A stretch of 64,000 bases of DNA from Devosia neptuniae (GTDB lineage: Bacteria; Pseudomonadota; Alphaproteobacteria; Rhizobiales; Devosiaceae), in NCBI RefSeq assembly GCF_025452235.1, contig NZ_CP104965.1, forward strand, positions 1,364,001 to 1,428,000. Reading direction: 5' to 3'. Under the pieces are notes generated by a model that did not search any database, was not told where the DNA came from, and saw only the letters and a list, made by a program, of their open reading frames with translations. The position numbers were made by a program, and so were the translations under genes. Below, piece after piece: positions 57,014 to 64,000 of the stretch (the stretch's first letter is position 1; every line of letters starts with the position of its first letter).

Positions 57014-57862
57014 TTACTCCCCCGCCACCCAGTCAATCTTGAACCCACCACGACCTTCCTCGGCCAACAATGCCGACAGAGGCGGCAGCAGCGTCTTCAT
57101 TTCCTCCTCCAGCGCATAGGGCGGATTGACCACGATCATGCCAGTACCAAACAGCCGCGCGGGCGTGGAGGGCGCGCGGATGGTGAGTTCGATGCGCAGG
57201 ATTTTGGGAATGCCCGTGGCCTTGAGGTCGGCCACGAAACTTTCGACTTCGCTCGGCTCCTTGATCGGATACCAGAAGGCAAAGATCCCGCCGGGCCAGC
57301 GGCGATGGCCTTTGCCCAGCCCAGCCACCATGCGGGTGAATTCGCCCTTTTCTTCGAAGGGCGGGTCGATCAGGACCAGGCCGCGCTTTTCCTTGGGCGG
57401 CAGATGGGTGCCCAGGGCGGCCCAGCCGTCGAGATGGGTGACGCGGGTCTGGAAATCGCCGGCAAAGTTTTCGTGCAGCGCCGCGGCATCGGCCGGGTGC
57501 AGTTCGAGCGCAAAGAGCCGGTCCTGGTCGCGCAGCAAGGAGCGGGTGATGAGGGGCGAGCCGGGATAGAAGCGCAATTGCCCGTCGGGATTCTGCGCTT
57601 TGACTACGTCGAGATAGGGTTTTGCCAGCTCCGCCGCTGCGGGGGGCAGGCCGGTTTGCACCAGGCGCGCAATGCCCTCGAGCCATTCCCCGGTGCGTTC
57701 GGCCTGATCACCCTCCAGATCATAGAGGCCGACGCCGGCATGGGTATCGAGCACGCGGAAGGCGGCGGGCTTGCGCTTGAGATAGTCCAGAATGCGGACC
57801 AGGATCAGGTGTTTGACCACATCGGCAAAATTGCCGGCATGAAAGGCGTGGCGGTAATTCAT
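57014..57862 (-). CDS. rlmJ: 23S rRNA (adenine-2030-N6)-methyltransferase RlmJ
   Basis: 282 residues. The N-terminus MNYRHAFHAGNFADVVKHL is diagnostic. The SAM motif region is VLDTHAGVGLYDLEG and the catalytic motif IV is LIDPPFEEKGEF. It methylates A2030 of 23S rRNA; in E. coli loss also affects use of DNA as a nutrient. Single gene, followed by LysE. Confidence 0.95.
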   Translation of the reverse strand: MNYRHAFHAGNFADVVKHLILVRILDYLKRKPAAFRVLDTHAGVGLYDLEGDQAERTGEWLEGIARLVQTGLPPAAAELAKPYLDVVKAQNPDGQLRFYPGSPLITRSLLRDQDRLFALELHPADAAALHENFAGDFQTRVTHLDGWAALGTHLPPKEKRGLVLIDPPFEEKGEFTRMVAGLGKGHRRWPGGIFAFWYPIKEPSEVESFVADLKATGIPKILRIELTIRAPSTPARLFGTGMIVVNPPYALEEEMKTLLPPLSALLAEEGRGGFKIDWVAGE

Positions 57863-57920
57863 GAGAGCGTGACCAGGAAAAGTTGCAGACTTTTCCGCTT
57901 CGGGAGCGCGACCAGCATAA

Positions 57921-58568
57921 CTAGTGGCGGGCTTGTGCGGTAAGGATAGTCACGGCGAAGGTGGTGAAGATCGCCGCAAAGCTCCAGTTGAGGGCGCGTT
58001 CTACCCATTTGCTGTGGCGGAAGGCGGCGGCCAGCCAATCGGCGGCGAACACGGTCGCGACGCCCAGCGGGATCGAGAGCAGCACGAATTCGGCACCGAG
58101 AAAGAACAGTTTTCCGGTGGCCGAGGGATCATGCGCATCGACGAACTGGGGCAGGAAGGTCACGAAGAACAGCACGACCTTGGGATTGAGCAGGTTAATG
58201 CCAATGCCGGTGGCAAAGCTCTGGCCCACACTGGGCGGCCGCTTGGCGGCCTCGGCAATGCGCAGGCCCCCGCCATGCACCACGGCCTGATAGGCCAGCC
58301 ACAGCAAATAGAGTGCGCCGACGATCTTGAGCCCGAGGAACAGGGGCGGCGCGGCAATGATCAGCACGGAAATGCCCAGGGCGACCAGCGTGGTATGCAC
58401 CATGATCCCCGCCATGGCGCCGGCCATGCAGGCCAGGCCATGCGCGCGGCCATAATTGATCGCCCGGCTGAGCTGCAGCGCCATATCCGGCCCCGGCGTG
58501 ATGGCCAGAACCACGGTCGCCAGCGCAAAGGCCAGGATGACGGGAAGATCGGGAACGAAGCCGGGCAT
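57921..58568 (-). CDS. LysE/RhtB-family amino acid exporter
   Basis: 215 residues with six hydrophobic segments. The conserved ITPGPDMALQLSRAINYGRAHGLACMAGAMAGI is followed by GINLLNPKVVLFFVTFLPQF. It exports an amino acid or homoserine-like compound. It lies 69 nt after an Lrp/AsnC-type regulator on the same strand, a pairing typical of exporters induced by their substrate. Confidence 0.93.
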   Translation of the reverse strand: MPGFVPDLPVILAFALATVVLAITPGPDMALQLSRAINYGRAHGLACMAGAMAGIMVHTTLVALGISVLIIAAPPLFLGLKIVGALYLLWLAYQAVVHGGGLRIAEAAKRPPSVGQSFATGIGINLLNPKVVLFFVTFLPQFVDAHDPSATGKLFFLGAEFVLLSIPLGVATVFAADWLAAAFRHSKWVERALNWSFAAIFTTFAVTILTAQARH

Positions 58569-58637
58569 GAGATTTTCCGCGTGTTGAATATTCTAGCCAT
58601 AGCCCGCCAGGCGTGGCGAAGCGAGCCTTCCAATGCA

Positions 58638-59105
58638 TCACGCCAGCGGCAGTTCATAACTCCGCTTGATGGTTTCCATGGGCACGTCGGTCTTGACGCT
58701 TTGCACGCTGGGGATGCGCATCAGATAGTCGGACTGAAAGCGCCAATAGGCGTGCAGGTCCGCCGTGACGATGCGCATGATGGCGTCGCATTCCCCGGTG
58801 GTCAGGTAGCACTCCACCACTTCGGGATAGCTCCGCACCGTTTCGGCGAATTGGTGCGTGGTCTGGGCGTCCTGGGTCTTGAACCAGATGCGGGCGAAGA
58901 CAGTCAGGCCCAGACCGATGGCAGGACCATTGAGCAGGGCGGTATATTGGTCGATGACGCCCCGGTCTTCCAGCAGTTTGACGCGGCGCAGGCAGGGCGA
59001 GGGCGACAGGCCCACTTCATTGGCCAGCTCGACATTGGACATGCGGGCATTGCGCTGCAATGCTCTCAGGATACGGCGATCGATGGCGTCGAGCGTTTCT
59101 GGCAT
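58638..59105 (-). CDS. Lrp/AsnC-family transcriptional regulator
   Basis: 155 residues. The N-terminal HTH (LDAIDRRILRALQRNARMSNVELANEVGLSPSPCLRRV) precedes a RAM effector domain (VVECYLTTGECDAIMRIVTADLHAYWRF). It is probably the controller of the LysE gene downstream and possibly of divergent argG. A candidate operator lies 27 bp upstream of its start. Confidence 0.93.
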   Translation of the reverse strand: MPETLDAIDRRILRALQRNARMSNVELANEVGLSPSPCLRRVKLLEDRGVIDQYTALLNGPAIGLGLTVFARIWFKTQDAQTTHQFAETVRSYPEVVECYLTTGECDAIMRIVTADLHAYWRFQSDYLMRIPSVQSVKTDVPMETIKRSYELPLA

Positions 59106-59131
59106 GTCGTGCGTCGTTTCAATTATATCGT

Positions 59132-59144
59132 GGCATAATATGCC
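59132..59144. promoter_or_regulatory. Candidate Lrp-type operator
   Basis: GGCAT-AAT-ATGCC is a 5-bp inverted repeat with an AT-rich centre, in the otherwise AT-rich gap between the divergent lrp-like and argG genes. Lrp-family sites are short AT-rich palindromes. The assignment is by position and shape only. Confidence 0.4.
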
Positions 59145-59231
59145 GCAAACTGCGCCAAACTTGCGATGATCGCAAGGATATTGCGCGGGGGCTGGTCTAT
59201 TGTGTCGCTATCATACCGGGAGCGGAATTTC

Positions 59232-60455
59232 ATGGCAAAAGACATCAAGAAGGTCGTGCTGGCCTATTCGGGCGGGCTCGATACCTCGATCATCCTCAAA
59301 TGGCTGCAGGAGACCTATCAATGCGAGGTGGTGACCTTCACCGCCGATCTGGGCCAGGGCGAAGAGCTCGAGCCGGCGCGCAAGAAAGCCGAACTGATGG
59401 GGATCAAGGAAATCCACATCGAGGATCTGCGCGAGGAATTCGTGCGGGATTTCGTGTTCCCGATGTTCCGCGCCAATACAGTCTATGAGGGCCAATATTT
59501 GCTCGGCACTTCCATTGCCCGGCCGCTGATTGCCAAGCGCCTGGTGCAGATCGCCCAGGAGAGCGGCGCCGACGCCATTTCCCATGGCGCCACCGGCAAG
59601 GGCAATGATCAGGTGCGGTTCGAACTGACCGCCAATGCGCTCGACCCCTCGATCAAGGTCATCGCGCCCTGGCGCGAATGGGATTTGCAGAGCCGCACCG
59701 CGCTGCTCAATTATGCCGAAAAGAACCAGATTCCGATCGCCAAGGACAAGCGCGGCGAGGCCCCGTTCTCGGTCGATGCCAATCTGCTGCATACCTCCTC
59801 CGAAGGCATGGTGCTGGAAGACCCCGCCGTGCCGGCGCCCGATTATGTCGCCCAGCGCACCGTCAATCCGGAAGACGCCCCCAACGAAGCCGAGATCATC
59901 ACCATCGGCTATGAAAAGGGCGATCCGGTCTCGATCAATGGCGAAAAGCTCTCGCCGGCGAGCCTCCTCACCAAGCTCAATGAACTGGGCGGCAAGCATG
60001 GCGTGGGCCGGCTTGATCTCGTGGAAAACCGTTTCGTCGGCATGAAATCGCGCGGGCTCTACGAAACCCCCGGCGGCACGATCATGCTGGTGGCCCATCG
60101 CGGCATCGAATCCATCACGCTCGATCGCGGGGAAGCCCATCTCAAGGATGAGTTGATGCCCAAATATGCCGAGCTGATCTATAATGGCTTCTGGTATGCG
60201 CCCGAGCGCGAAATGCTGCAGGCGCTGATCGACAAGAGCCAGGAATTCGTCACCGGCGAAGTCACCGTCAAGCTCTACAAGGGATCGGCCAGCGTCATCG
60301 CCCGCACCTCGCCCTATTCGCTCTATTCGATGGATCTGGTGACCTTCGAGGAAGGCTCGGGCACCTATGATCATCACGATGCCGAAGGCTTCATCAAGCT
60401 CAACGGTCTGCGCCTCAAGACCTATGCAGCGCGCAATAAAAAAGCCGGCAAGTAG
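59232..60455 (+). CDS. argG: Argininosuccinate synthase
   Basis: It joins citrulline and aspartate with ATP in arginine synthesis. The 407-residue protein has the N-type ATP pyrophosphatase loop [18 protein letters not shown] (8-25), [13 protein letters not shown] and [17 protein letters not shown] chose the ATG at 59232 ([15 protein letters not shown]) because upstream codons are not family-like. A strong GC hairpin follows the stop. Confidence 0.97.
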   Translation: MAKDIKKVVLAYSGGLDTSIILKWLQETYQCEVVTFTADLGQGEELEPARKKAELMGIKEIHIEDLREEFVRDFVFPMFRANTVYEGQYLLGTSIARPLIAKRLVQIAQESGADAISHGATGKGNDQVRFELTANALDPSIKVIAPWREWDLQSRTALLNYAEKNQIPIAKDKRGEAPFSVDANLLHTSSEGMVLEDPAVPAPDYVAQRTVNPEDAPNEAEIITIGYEKGDPVSINGEKLSPASLLTKLNELGGKHGVGRLDLVENRFVGMKSRGLYETPGGTIMLVAHRGIESITLDRGEAHLKDELMPKYAELIYNGFWYAPEREMLQALIDKSQEFVTGEVTVKLYKGSASVIARTSPYSLYSMDLVTFEEGSGTYDHHDAEGFIKLNGLRLKTYAARNKKAGK

Positions 60456-60464
60456 CTGATTCTC

Positions 60465-60490
60465 CTGCCGGGACTGCACGGTCCCGGCAG
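60465..60490 (+). terminator. GC hairpin after argG
   Basis: CTGCCGGGAC (60465-60474) and GTCCCGGCAG (60481-60490) form a perfect 10-bp stem around 6 nt. It starts 10 nt after the argG stop, without a clear T-run. Confidence 0.6.
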
Positions 60491-60494
60491 GGCC

Positions 60495-60509
60495 TTAATG
60501 GCTCGTTAA
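60495..60509. promoter_or_regulatory. CtrA box upstream of the GGDEF-EAL gene
   Basis: TTAA-TGGCTCG-TTAA is a perfect TTAA-N7-TTAA site in the 85-bp gap between argG and the c-di-GMP gene. Placed as a -35 element it would start transcription near 60540, just at the annotated coding start. This supports a start codon somewhat downstream (GTG 60574 or ATG 60607). Confidence 0.65.
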
Positions 60510-60540
60510 TGGGAAATCTCTAGCTTTCCCGCCAGCATGG

Positions 60541-62715
60541 ATGCAGGTGCATCGGGCGGGGAGATATCGGCTGGTGCGAGCAGAAGACGCCGGCAGCTTG
60601 AGCGAGATGGCCGAGGCCCTGTTGCTCGATGCGGCCCTTGAAAACATTCCCTATGGTTTCTGCGTCTGGTCGCCGCAATTCCGGCTGGTGATGTGGAACA
60701 AGAACTGGCGCGATCTCTACGGCTTCCGCTTCGATCAGGTGCATCGGGGGATGAGCCTGGAAGAGGTGGTGGAACTGTCGGCCCAATTGGGCAATCACCG
60801 CGAACAGGGTGCTCAGGGCTTTTACGAGGCCTATACCGGCGAACTCTTGGCCAATCGCGGCGGCGCCCGCTACAAAAGCCAGGAAATGGTGCATGGCGGG
60901 CGGGTGATCGAAACCGCCCATGTCTATTCCGAAGCGCTGGGCTGGGTGGTGACCCATGAGGATGTCACCGACGAGATCGCCCGCACCGAAATCGTCGCCA
61001 AGCGCAAGCTGGAGCTCGAGCGGCAGAACATTCGGCTCGACGCGGCGGTCAACAATATTTCCCAGGGCCTCTGCATGTTCGACCCCAAGGGTCGTCTGGT
61101 CATCTGCAACCAGCCCTATATCAAGATCTACAACCTGCCCGAGCGCCTGCATAAGCCGGGCACCCAGCTCGAGGATATTCTGGGCCATTTGTTCGACGTC
61201 GGCATGAGCTCGTCGGGTACGCGCGAGGAATATATCGTGTGGCGGCGCGAGGTGATCGCCCGGCGCGAATATGGCAAGACCGTGCATGAGCTCAATGGCC
61301 GGGTCATCTTGATGCAGCACCATCCGATGAAGGATGGCGGCTGGGTGTCGACCCATGAGGACATTACCGAGCAGCGCCAGACCGAGGCGCGCATTCGCCA
61401 TCTGGCCCGGCACGATGCTCTGACCGACCTGCCTAATCGCATCGAATTCCTCGAACAGATGGCCAAAACCGAGGCGGGCCTCAGCCGGGGCGAAATGGCC
61501 GCCGTGCTGTATCTCGATCTCGATCACTTCAAGGCGGTCAATGACACTTTGGGCCATGCGGTGGGCGACGAGGTGATCAAGCAGGCTTCGGCACGGCTTT
61601 GGGGCACGACGCGGGAAACCGATCTGTTGGCCCGGCTGGGTGGTGACGAATTCGCCATCCTGATGCGGCCGGTCGAAAGTGCGAGCGACGCGGCGCGGGT
61701 GGCCGACCGCATCATCAAGGCGATTTCGGCGCCGATGAACATTGCCGGCCAGCAGATCGAGATCGGCGTCAGCATCGGCATTGCGCTGGGGCCGGGCGAT
61801 GGCATCAAGACCGATACCCTGGTCAAGAATGCCGATCTGGCGCTCTACAAGGCCAAGAGCGAAGGCCGCTCGACTTATCACTTCTTTGAAGCCGGCATGG
61901 ATGCCGAGCTGCAGCAGCGCCGCACCATCGAGGCCGGCTTGCGGCTGGCTCTGCAGCGCCAGGAATTGCGCCTGGTCTATCAGCCTTTGCTCGGCCTCAA
62001 GGAAAACCGGGTCACCTGTGTCGAGGCGCTGCTGCGCTGGGACCATGACGATCGCACGGTCTCGCCGGTGGAATTCATCCCCATTGCCGAGGAAACCGGG
62101 CTGATCGTGCCGATCGGCGAATGGGTGCTGCGCGAAGCCTGTAAAACCGCCGCTACCTGGCCCGGCGAGATCCGCGTGGCGGTTAATCTGTCGCCCGTGC
62201 AGTTCAAGAGCCGCGATCTGGTGGGCCTGGTCAAATCCGCGCTCAGCGATGCGCGCCTGCCCGCGACCCGGCTCGAGCTCGAAATCACCGAAAGCCTGCT
62301 GCTGGCCGAAAGCGACAGCGTGCTCAAGGCGCTGCACGAACTGCGCGCCATGGGTGTGCGCATTTCGATGGATGATTTCGGCACCGGCTATTCCTCGCTG
62401 TCCTATCTGCGCTCCTTCCCCTTCGACAAAATCAAGATCGATCGCTCCTTCATGGCCGATCTCACCAGCCGCCAGGATAGCCAGGCCATTATCCGCGCGG
62501 TGATCGGCCTGGGCCAATCGCTGGGCATGTCGACCACCGCCGAGGGCGTCGAAACCGAAGAACAACTCGCCATGGTGCGCGCGCAGGGCTGCTCGGAAGT
62601 GCAGGGCTTTCTGTTTTCGCCACCCCTGCCACCGACCGCCCTCTCCAGCCTGTTGCAGCGCGAAGCGGCGCAGGCAGAAGCCGAAGTGCGGGCTGAGCGG
62701 AAAAAGGCGTCTTAG
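60541..62715 (+). CDS. PAS-PAS-GGDEF-EAL cyclic-di-GMP enzyme
   Basis: Up to 724 residues. PAS/PAC-like modules lie at about 30-145 and 165-280. The diguanylate cyclase domain has ARLGGDEFAIL (GGDEF 367-371) with an intact I-site RETD (358-361). The phosphodiesterase domain has EALLRW (495-500), NLSPVQF, LEITES, DDFGTGYSSLSYL (611-623), KIDRSF and AEGVET. Both domains look catalytically competent, so net activity cannot be predicted. There is no transmembrane segment. GTG 60574 (GGGGAG upstream) or ATG 60607 may be the true start. Confidence 0.9.
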   Translation: MQVHRAGRYRLVRAEDAGSLSEMAEALLLDAALENIPYGFCVWSPQFRLVMWNKNWRDLYGFRFDQVHRGMSLEEVVELSAQLGNHREQGAQGFYEAYTGELLANRGGARYKSQEMVHGGRVIETAHVYSEALGWVVTHEDVTDEIARTEIVAKRKLELERQNIRLDAAVNNISQGLCMFDPKGRLVICNQPYIKIYNLPERLHKPGTQLEDILGHLFDVGMSSSGTREEYIVWRREVIARREYGKTVHELNGRVILMQHHPMKDGGWVSTHEDITEQRQTEARIRHLARHDALTDLPNRIEFLEQMAKTEAGLSRGEMAAVLYLDLDHFKAVNDTLGHAVGDEVIKQASARLWGTTRETDLLARLGGDEFAILMRPVESASDAARVADRIIKAISAPMNIAGQQIEIGVSIGIALGPGDGIKTDTLVKNADLALYKAKSEGRSTYHFFEAGMDAELQQRRTIEAGLRLALQRQELRLVYQPLLGLKENRVTCVEALLRWDHDDRTVSPVEFIPIAEETGLIVPIGEWVLREACKTAATWPGEIRVAVNLSPVQFKSRDLVGLVKSALSDARLPATRLELEITESLLLAESDSVLKALHELRAMGVRISMDDFGTGYSSLSYLRSFPFDKIKIDRSFMADLTSRQDSQAIIRAVIGLGQSLGMSTTAEGVETEEQLAMVRAQGCSEVQGFLFSPPLPPTALSSLLQREAAQAEAEVRAERKKAS

Positions 62716-62828
62716 GGCCTCCCTTCGGCTATTGCACCAGAACCCGCCTTACCCACGGTGTGGCACCGCGTTTGTGGTGAGATCAGGCGTACCAATCGGC
62801 CTTGCCACCCCCACGCCAAGGAGACGCC

Positions 62829-63419
62829 ATGCGGCCAAGCCATTATGCCCAATTGCTGGCCATTGCTCGCCGCGCCACGCTTCGGGCCGATGAAGCGGAC
62901 GATCTGGTGCAGGATGCGCTGCTTGAAGCCGTGCGCAGCGGCCGCGCGATTGCGGGCCCGCAGGATGTCCGCTGGCTGGCCGGCATTATCCGCAACCGCG
63001 CCAGGCTCGCCGCAAGGGGCGCCAGCCGGCGAAGGCTGCGCGAGAGCCACTGGCACGCCCTGCGGGTCCAGCCCGCGCCGCCTGGCGAGCAACCCGACTT
63101 CACCACCACGCTTGCCACCTTGCCGCCGGCACTCAAGGCCGTCGCAGCCCTGACCCTGTCGGGCCACAATCGCCGTGAGATCGCCTATCTGCTGAATCTC
63201 AGCGATGCCGCCCTGCGTCAGCGCATCACCGCGCTCAAGCGCCAGCTAAGCGCGCGCGGCGTCGCCATGCCCGACGGGATGCCGGGGCTTAATCTTGATC
63301 TGGCCTATGGCCGCATTCGCGATGCTTTGCTGCCGGGCCTGTTGCAACAGGGCGGCATTTTCGCCAGCCACGATCCCGATGGGCATCTTTTTATCGTGCG
63401 GCGCTCACAAAACAGCTGA
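62829..63419 (+). CDS. Sigma-70/ECF-like protein
   Basis: 196 residues from the ATG at 62829, with AAGGAG 6 nt upstream. Region 2-like sequence ADEADDLVQDALLEAV is followed by VRWLAGIIRNRAR. Region 4 is LPPALKAVAALTLSGHNRREIAYLLNLSDAALRQRITALKRQL, a good HTH. It has no obvious anti-sigma partner beside it. The C-terminal ~50 residues (GLNLDLAYGRIRDALLPGLLQQGGIFASHDPDGHLFIV) are unfamiliar and may be a sensor or lid. It is probably co-transcribed with the VOC gene 37 nt downstream. Confidence 0.78.
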   Translation: MRPSHYAQLLAIARRATLRADEADDLVQDALLEAVRSGRAIAGPQDVRWLAGIIRNRARLAARGASRRRLRESHWHALRVQPAPPGEQPDFTTTLATLPPALKAVAALTLSGHNRREIAYLLNLSDAALRQRITALKRQLSARGVAMPDGMPGLNLDLAYGRIRDALLPGLLQQGGIFASHDPDGHLFIVRRSQNS

Positions 63420-63456
63420 GCGCGGCAACAAGGCATATCAGCCACAGGAGGACGCC

Positions 63457-63843
63457 ATGGCATTCAAGCCGAAATCGGCCAGCATCGTATTTTAAGTTTC
63501 CGACATTGCCCGCACCGAGAGCTTCTACAATGACGTGTTCGGGCTCGAGCTCAAGCGCGAGGAAGGGGCGGCCGAGCCGTTCTGGCTGTCCGGCCGGCTC
63601 GAAAACGGGCTCGAGCTGGTCTTCTTCCAGATGGATGGCAAGCGCGGCGATACGCCGGCGCTGGTGTTTGACGTCACCGAAGGCGGCATTGACGACGTGA
63701 TTGCCGATCTCGTCGCCAAGGGGGTCACCATCGTCACCCCCGTCTCGGAGGCGCCGGGCGGCTGGAGCGCCGACTTTCTGGACCCCGATGGCTTTGGCCT
63801 GGGGCTCTGGCAATCGGAGGCGCTGCCGCGCTCGTTGAAGTAG
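63457..63843 (+). pseudogene. VOC (glyoxalase/bleomycin-resistance fold) gene broken by one nonsense codon
   Basis: The ATG at 63457 has a strong AGGAGG 5 nt upstream. The frame reads MAFKPKSASIVF, then TAA at 63493-63495, then VSDIARTESFYNDVFGLEL and on to EAPGGWSADFLDPDGFGLGLWQ, all in the same frame without another stop. Restoring one sense codon (Tyr in relatives, so TAT or TAC) would give a normal 128-residue VOC protein. It may be a recent mutation or a sequencing error. A truncated product from the GTG at 63535 would lack the first beta-strand. Confidence 0.88.
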
Positions 63844-63847
63844 TCCT

Positions 63848-63872
63848 GCGGGGCGGTCCTCGCCGCCCCTGC
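63848..63872 (+). terminator. GC hairpin after the VOC gene
   Basis: GGGGCGG (63850-63856) pairs with CCGCCCC (63863-63869) around 6 nt, 6 nt past the VOC stop. No T-run follows. The final ~130 bases of the window show no supportable gene. Confidence 0.45.
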
Positions 63873-64000
63873 AACCCACCTTTGCGTGTCGGGCGCTTGT
63901 CGGGCGGGCTCAAGTGCTGTAATAGCCGCGACAAATGCGCCAGCCTGCCCGAAAAATTGCGGCTGGCGTTCATGTTTCCGCATGATTTCAGCCAAGGCGC

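Noticed and set aside
60520..62565. 681-codon open frame antisense to the GGDEF-EAL gene
   Set aside because: The sense frame has complete catalytic motifs; the antisense has none.

Overview
The window looks like a piece of the main chromosome of an alphaproteobacterium of the order Hyphomicrobiales (Rhizobiales), most likely a Devosia-like genus. This rests on high GC, on protein families such as DUF2628, DUF2794, Tim44-like and IalB-like, and on gene neighbourhoods typical of the order: hisB/hisH/hisA/hisF/hisE, hslV-GNAT-hslU, rho-mnmE-mnmG-rsmG-parA-parB-holA-lptE-leuS, rsmB-heparinase-purH and ccmABCDG-acnA. The genus is an inference from synteny and was not tested by search.

The most important region is the replication origin and centromere. 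The 440-bp gap between maf and hemE (13347-13786) has the expected position and content of an alphaproteobacterial oriC: DnaA-box-like 9-mers, a perfect TTAA-N7-TTAA CtrA box, further TTAA motifs and a dense cluster of GANTC (CcrM) sites. Transcription diverges around it. Eight parS-like palindromes with the core TTCACGTGAA are scattered from 2.1 to 28.8 kb on both sides of it. The parA/parB pair that would use them lies at 20.7-22.4 kb. Two of the sites lie inside the rsmG coding sequence.

Layout: 0-4.5 kb, minus-strand histidine operon ending in coaA, with two small membrane-protein genes embedded. 4.5-5.2 kb, a repeat-rich gap. 5.2-7.6 kb, hslV-GNAT-hslU. 7.6-13.3 kb, regulators, Tim44-like, fxsA, secB, dnaQ, coaE, aroE and maf. 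13.3-22.4 kb, origin, hemE, hemJ, rho, tRNA and rRNA modification genes and parAB. 22.4-28.8 kb, holA, lptE, leuS, YggS, a CenR-like response regulator and a cyclic-nucleotide-binding protein. 28.8-34.1 kb, xthA, rplS, trmD, rimM and leuC. 34.2-35.9 kb, an ATP-grasp ligase beside a decayed flippase-like gene. 35.9-41.6 kb, purH, heparinase-like, rsmB and htpX. 41.7-49.8 kb, an SDH assembly factor, ankyrin protein, cytochrome c maturation, aconitase, DUF1223 and DUF2794. 49.8-59.1 kb, an accessory stretch of acetyltransferases, nucleotidyltransferase, kinase-like protein, BI-1, two IalB-like secreted proteins, rlmN, rlmJ and LysE/Lrp. 59.2-63.8 kb, argG, a PAS-PAS-GGDEF-EAL protein preceded by a perfect CtrA box, a sigma-like gene and a VOC gene interrupted by one nonsense codon.

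No tRNA, rRNA, CRISPR array, transposase or prophage gene was recognised. Mobile or repetitive DNA is limited to short palindromic intergenic elements of three or four kinds. The one candidate non-coding RNA lies on the minus strand between the DUF1223 and DUF2794 genes, where a rho-independent terminator has no annotated gene to serve. Start codons were chosen from Shine-Dalgarno position, stop/start overlaps and family N-termini. Many operon joints are ATGA, GTGA or TGATG overlaps.
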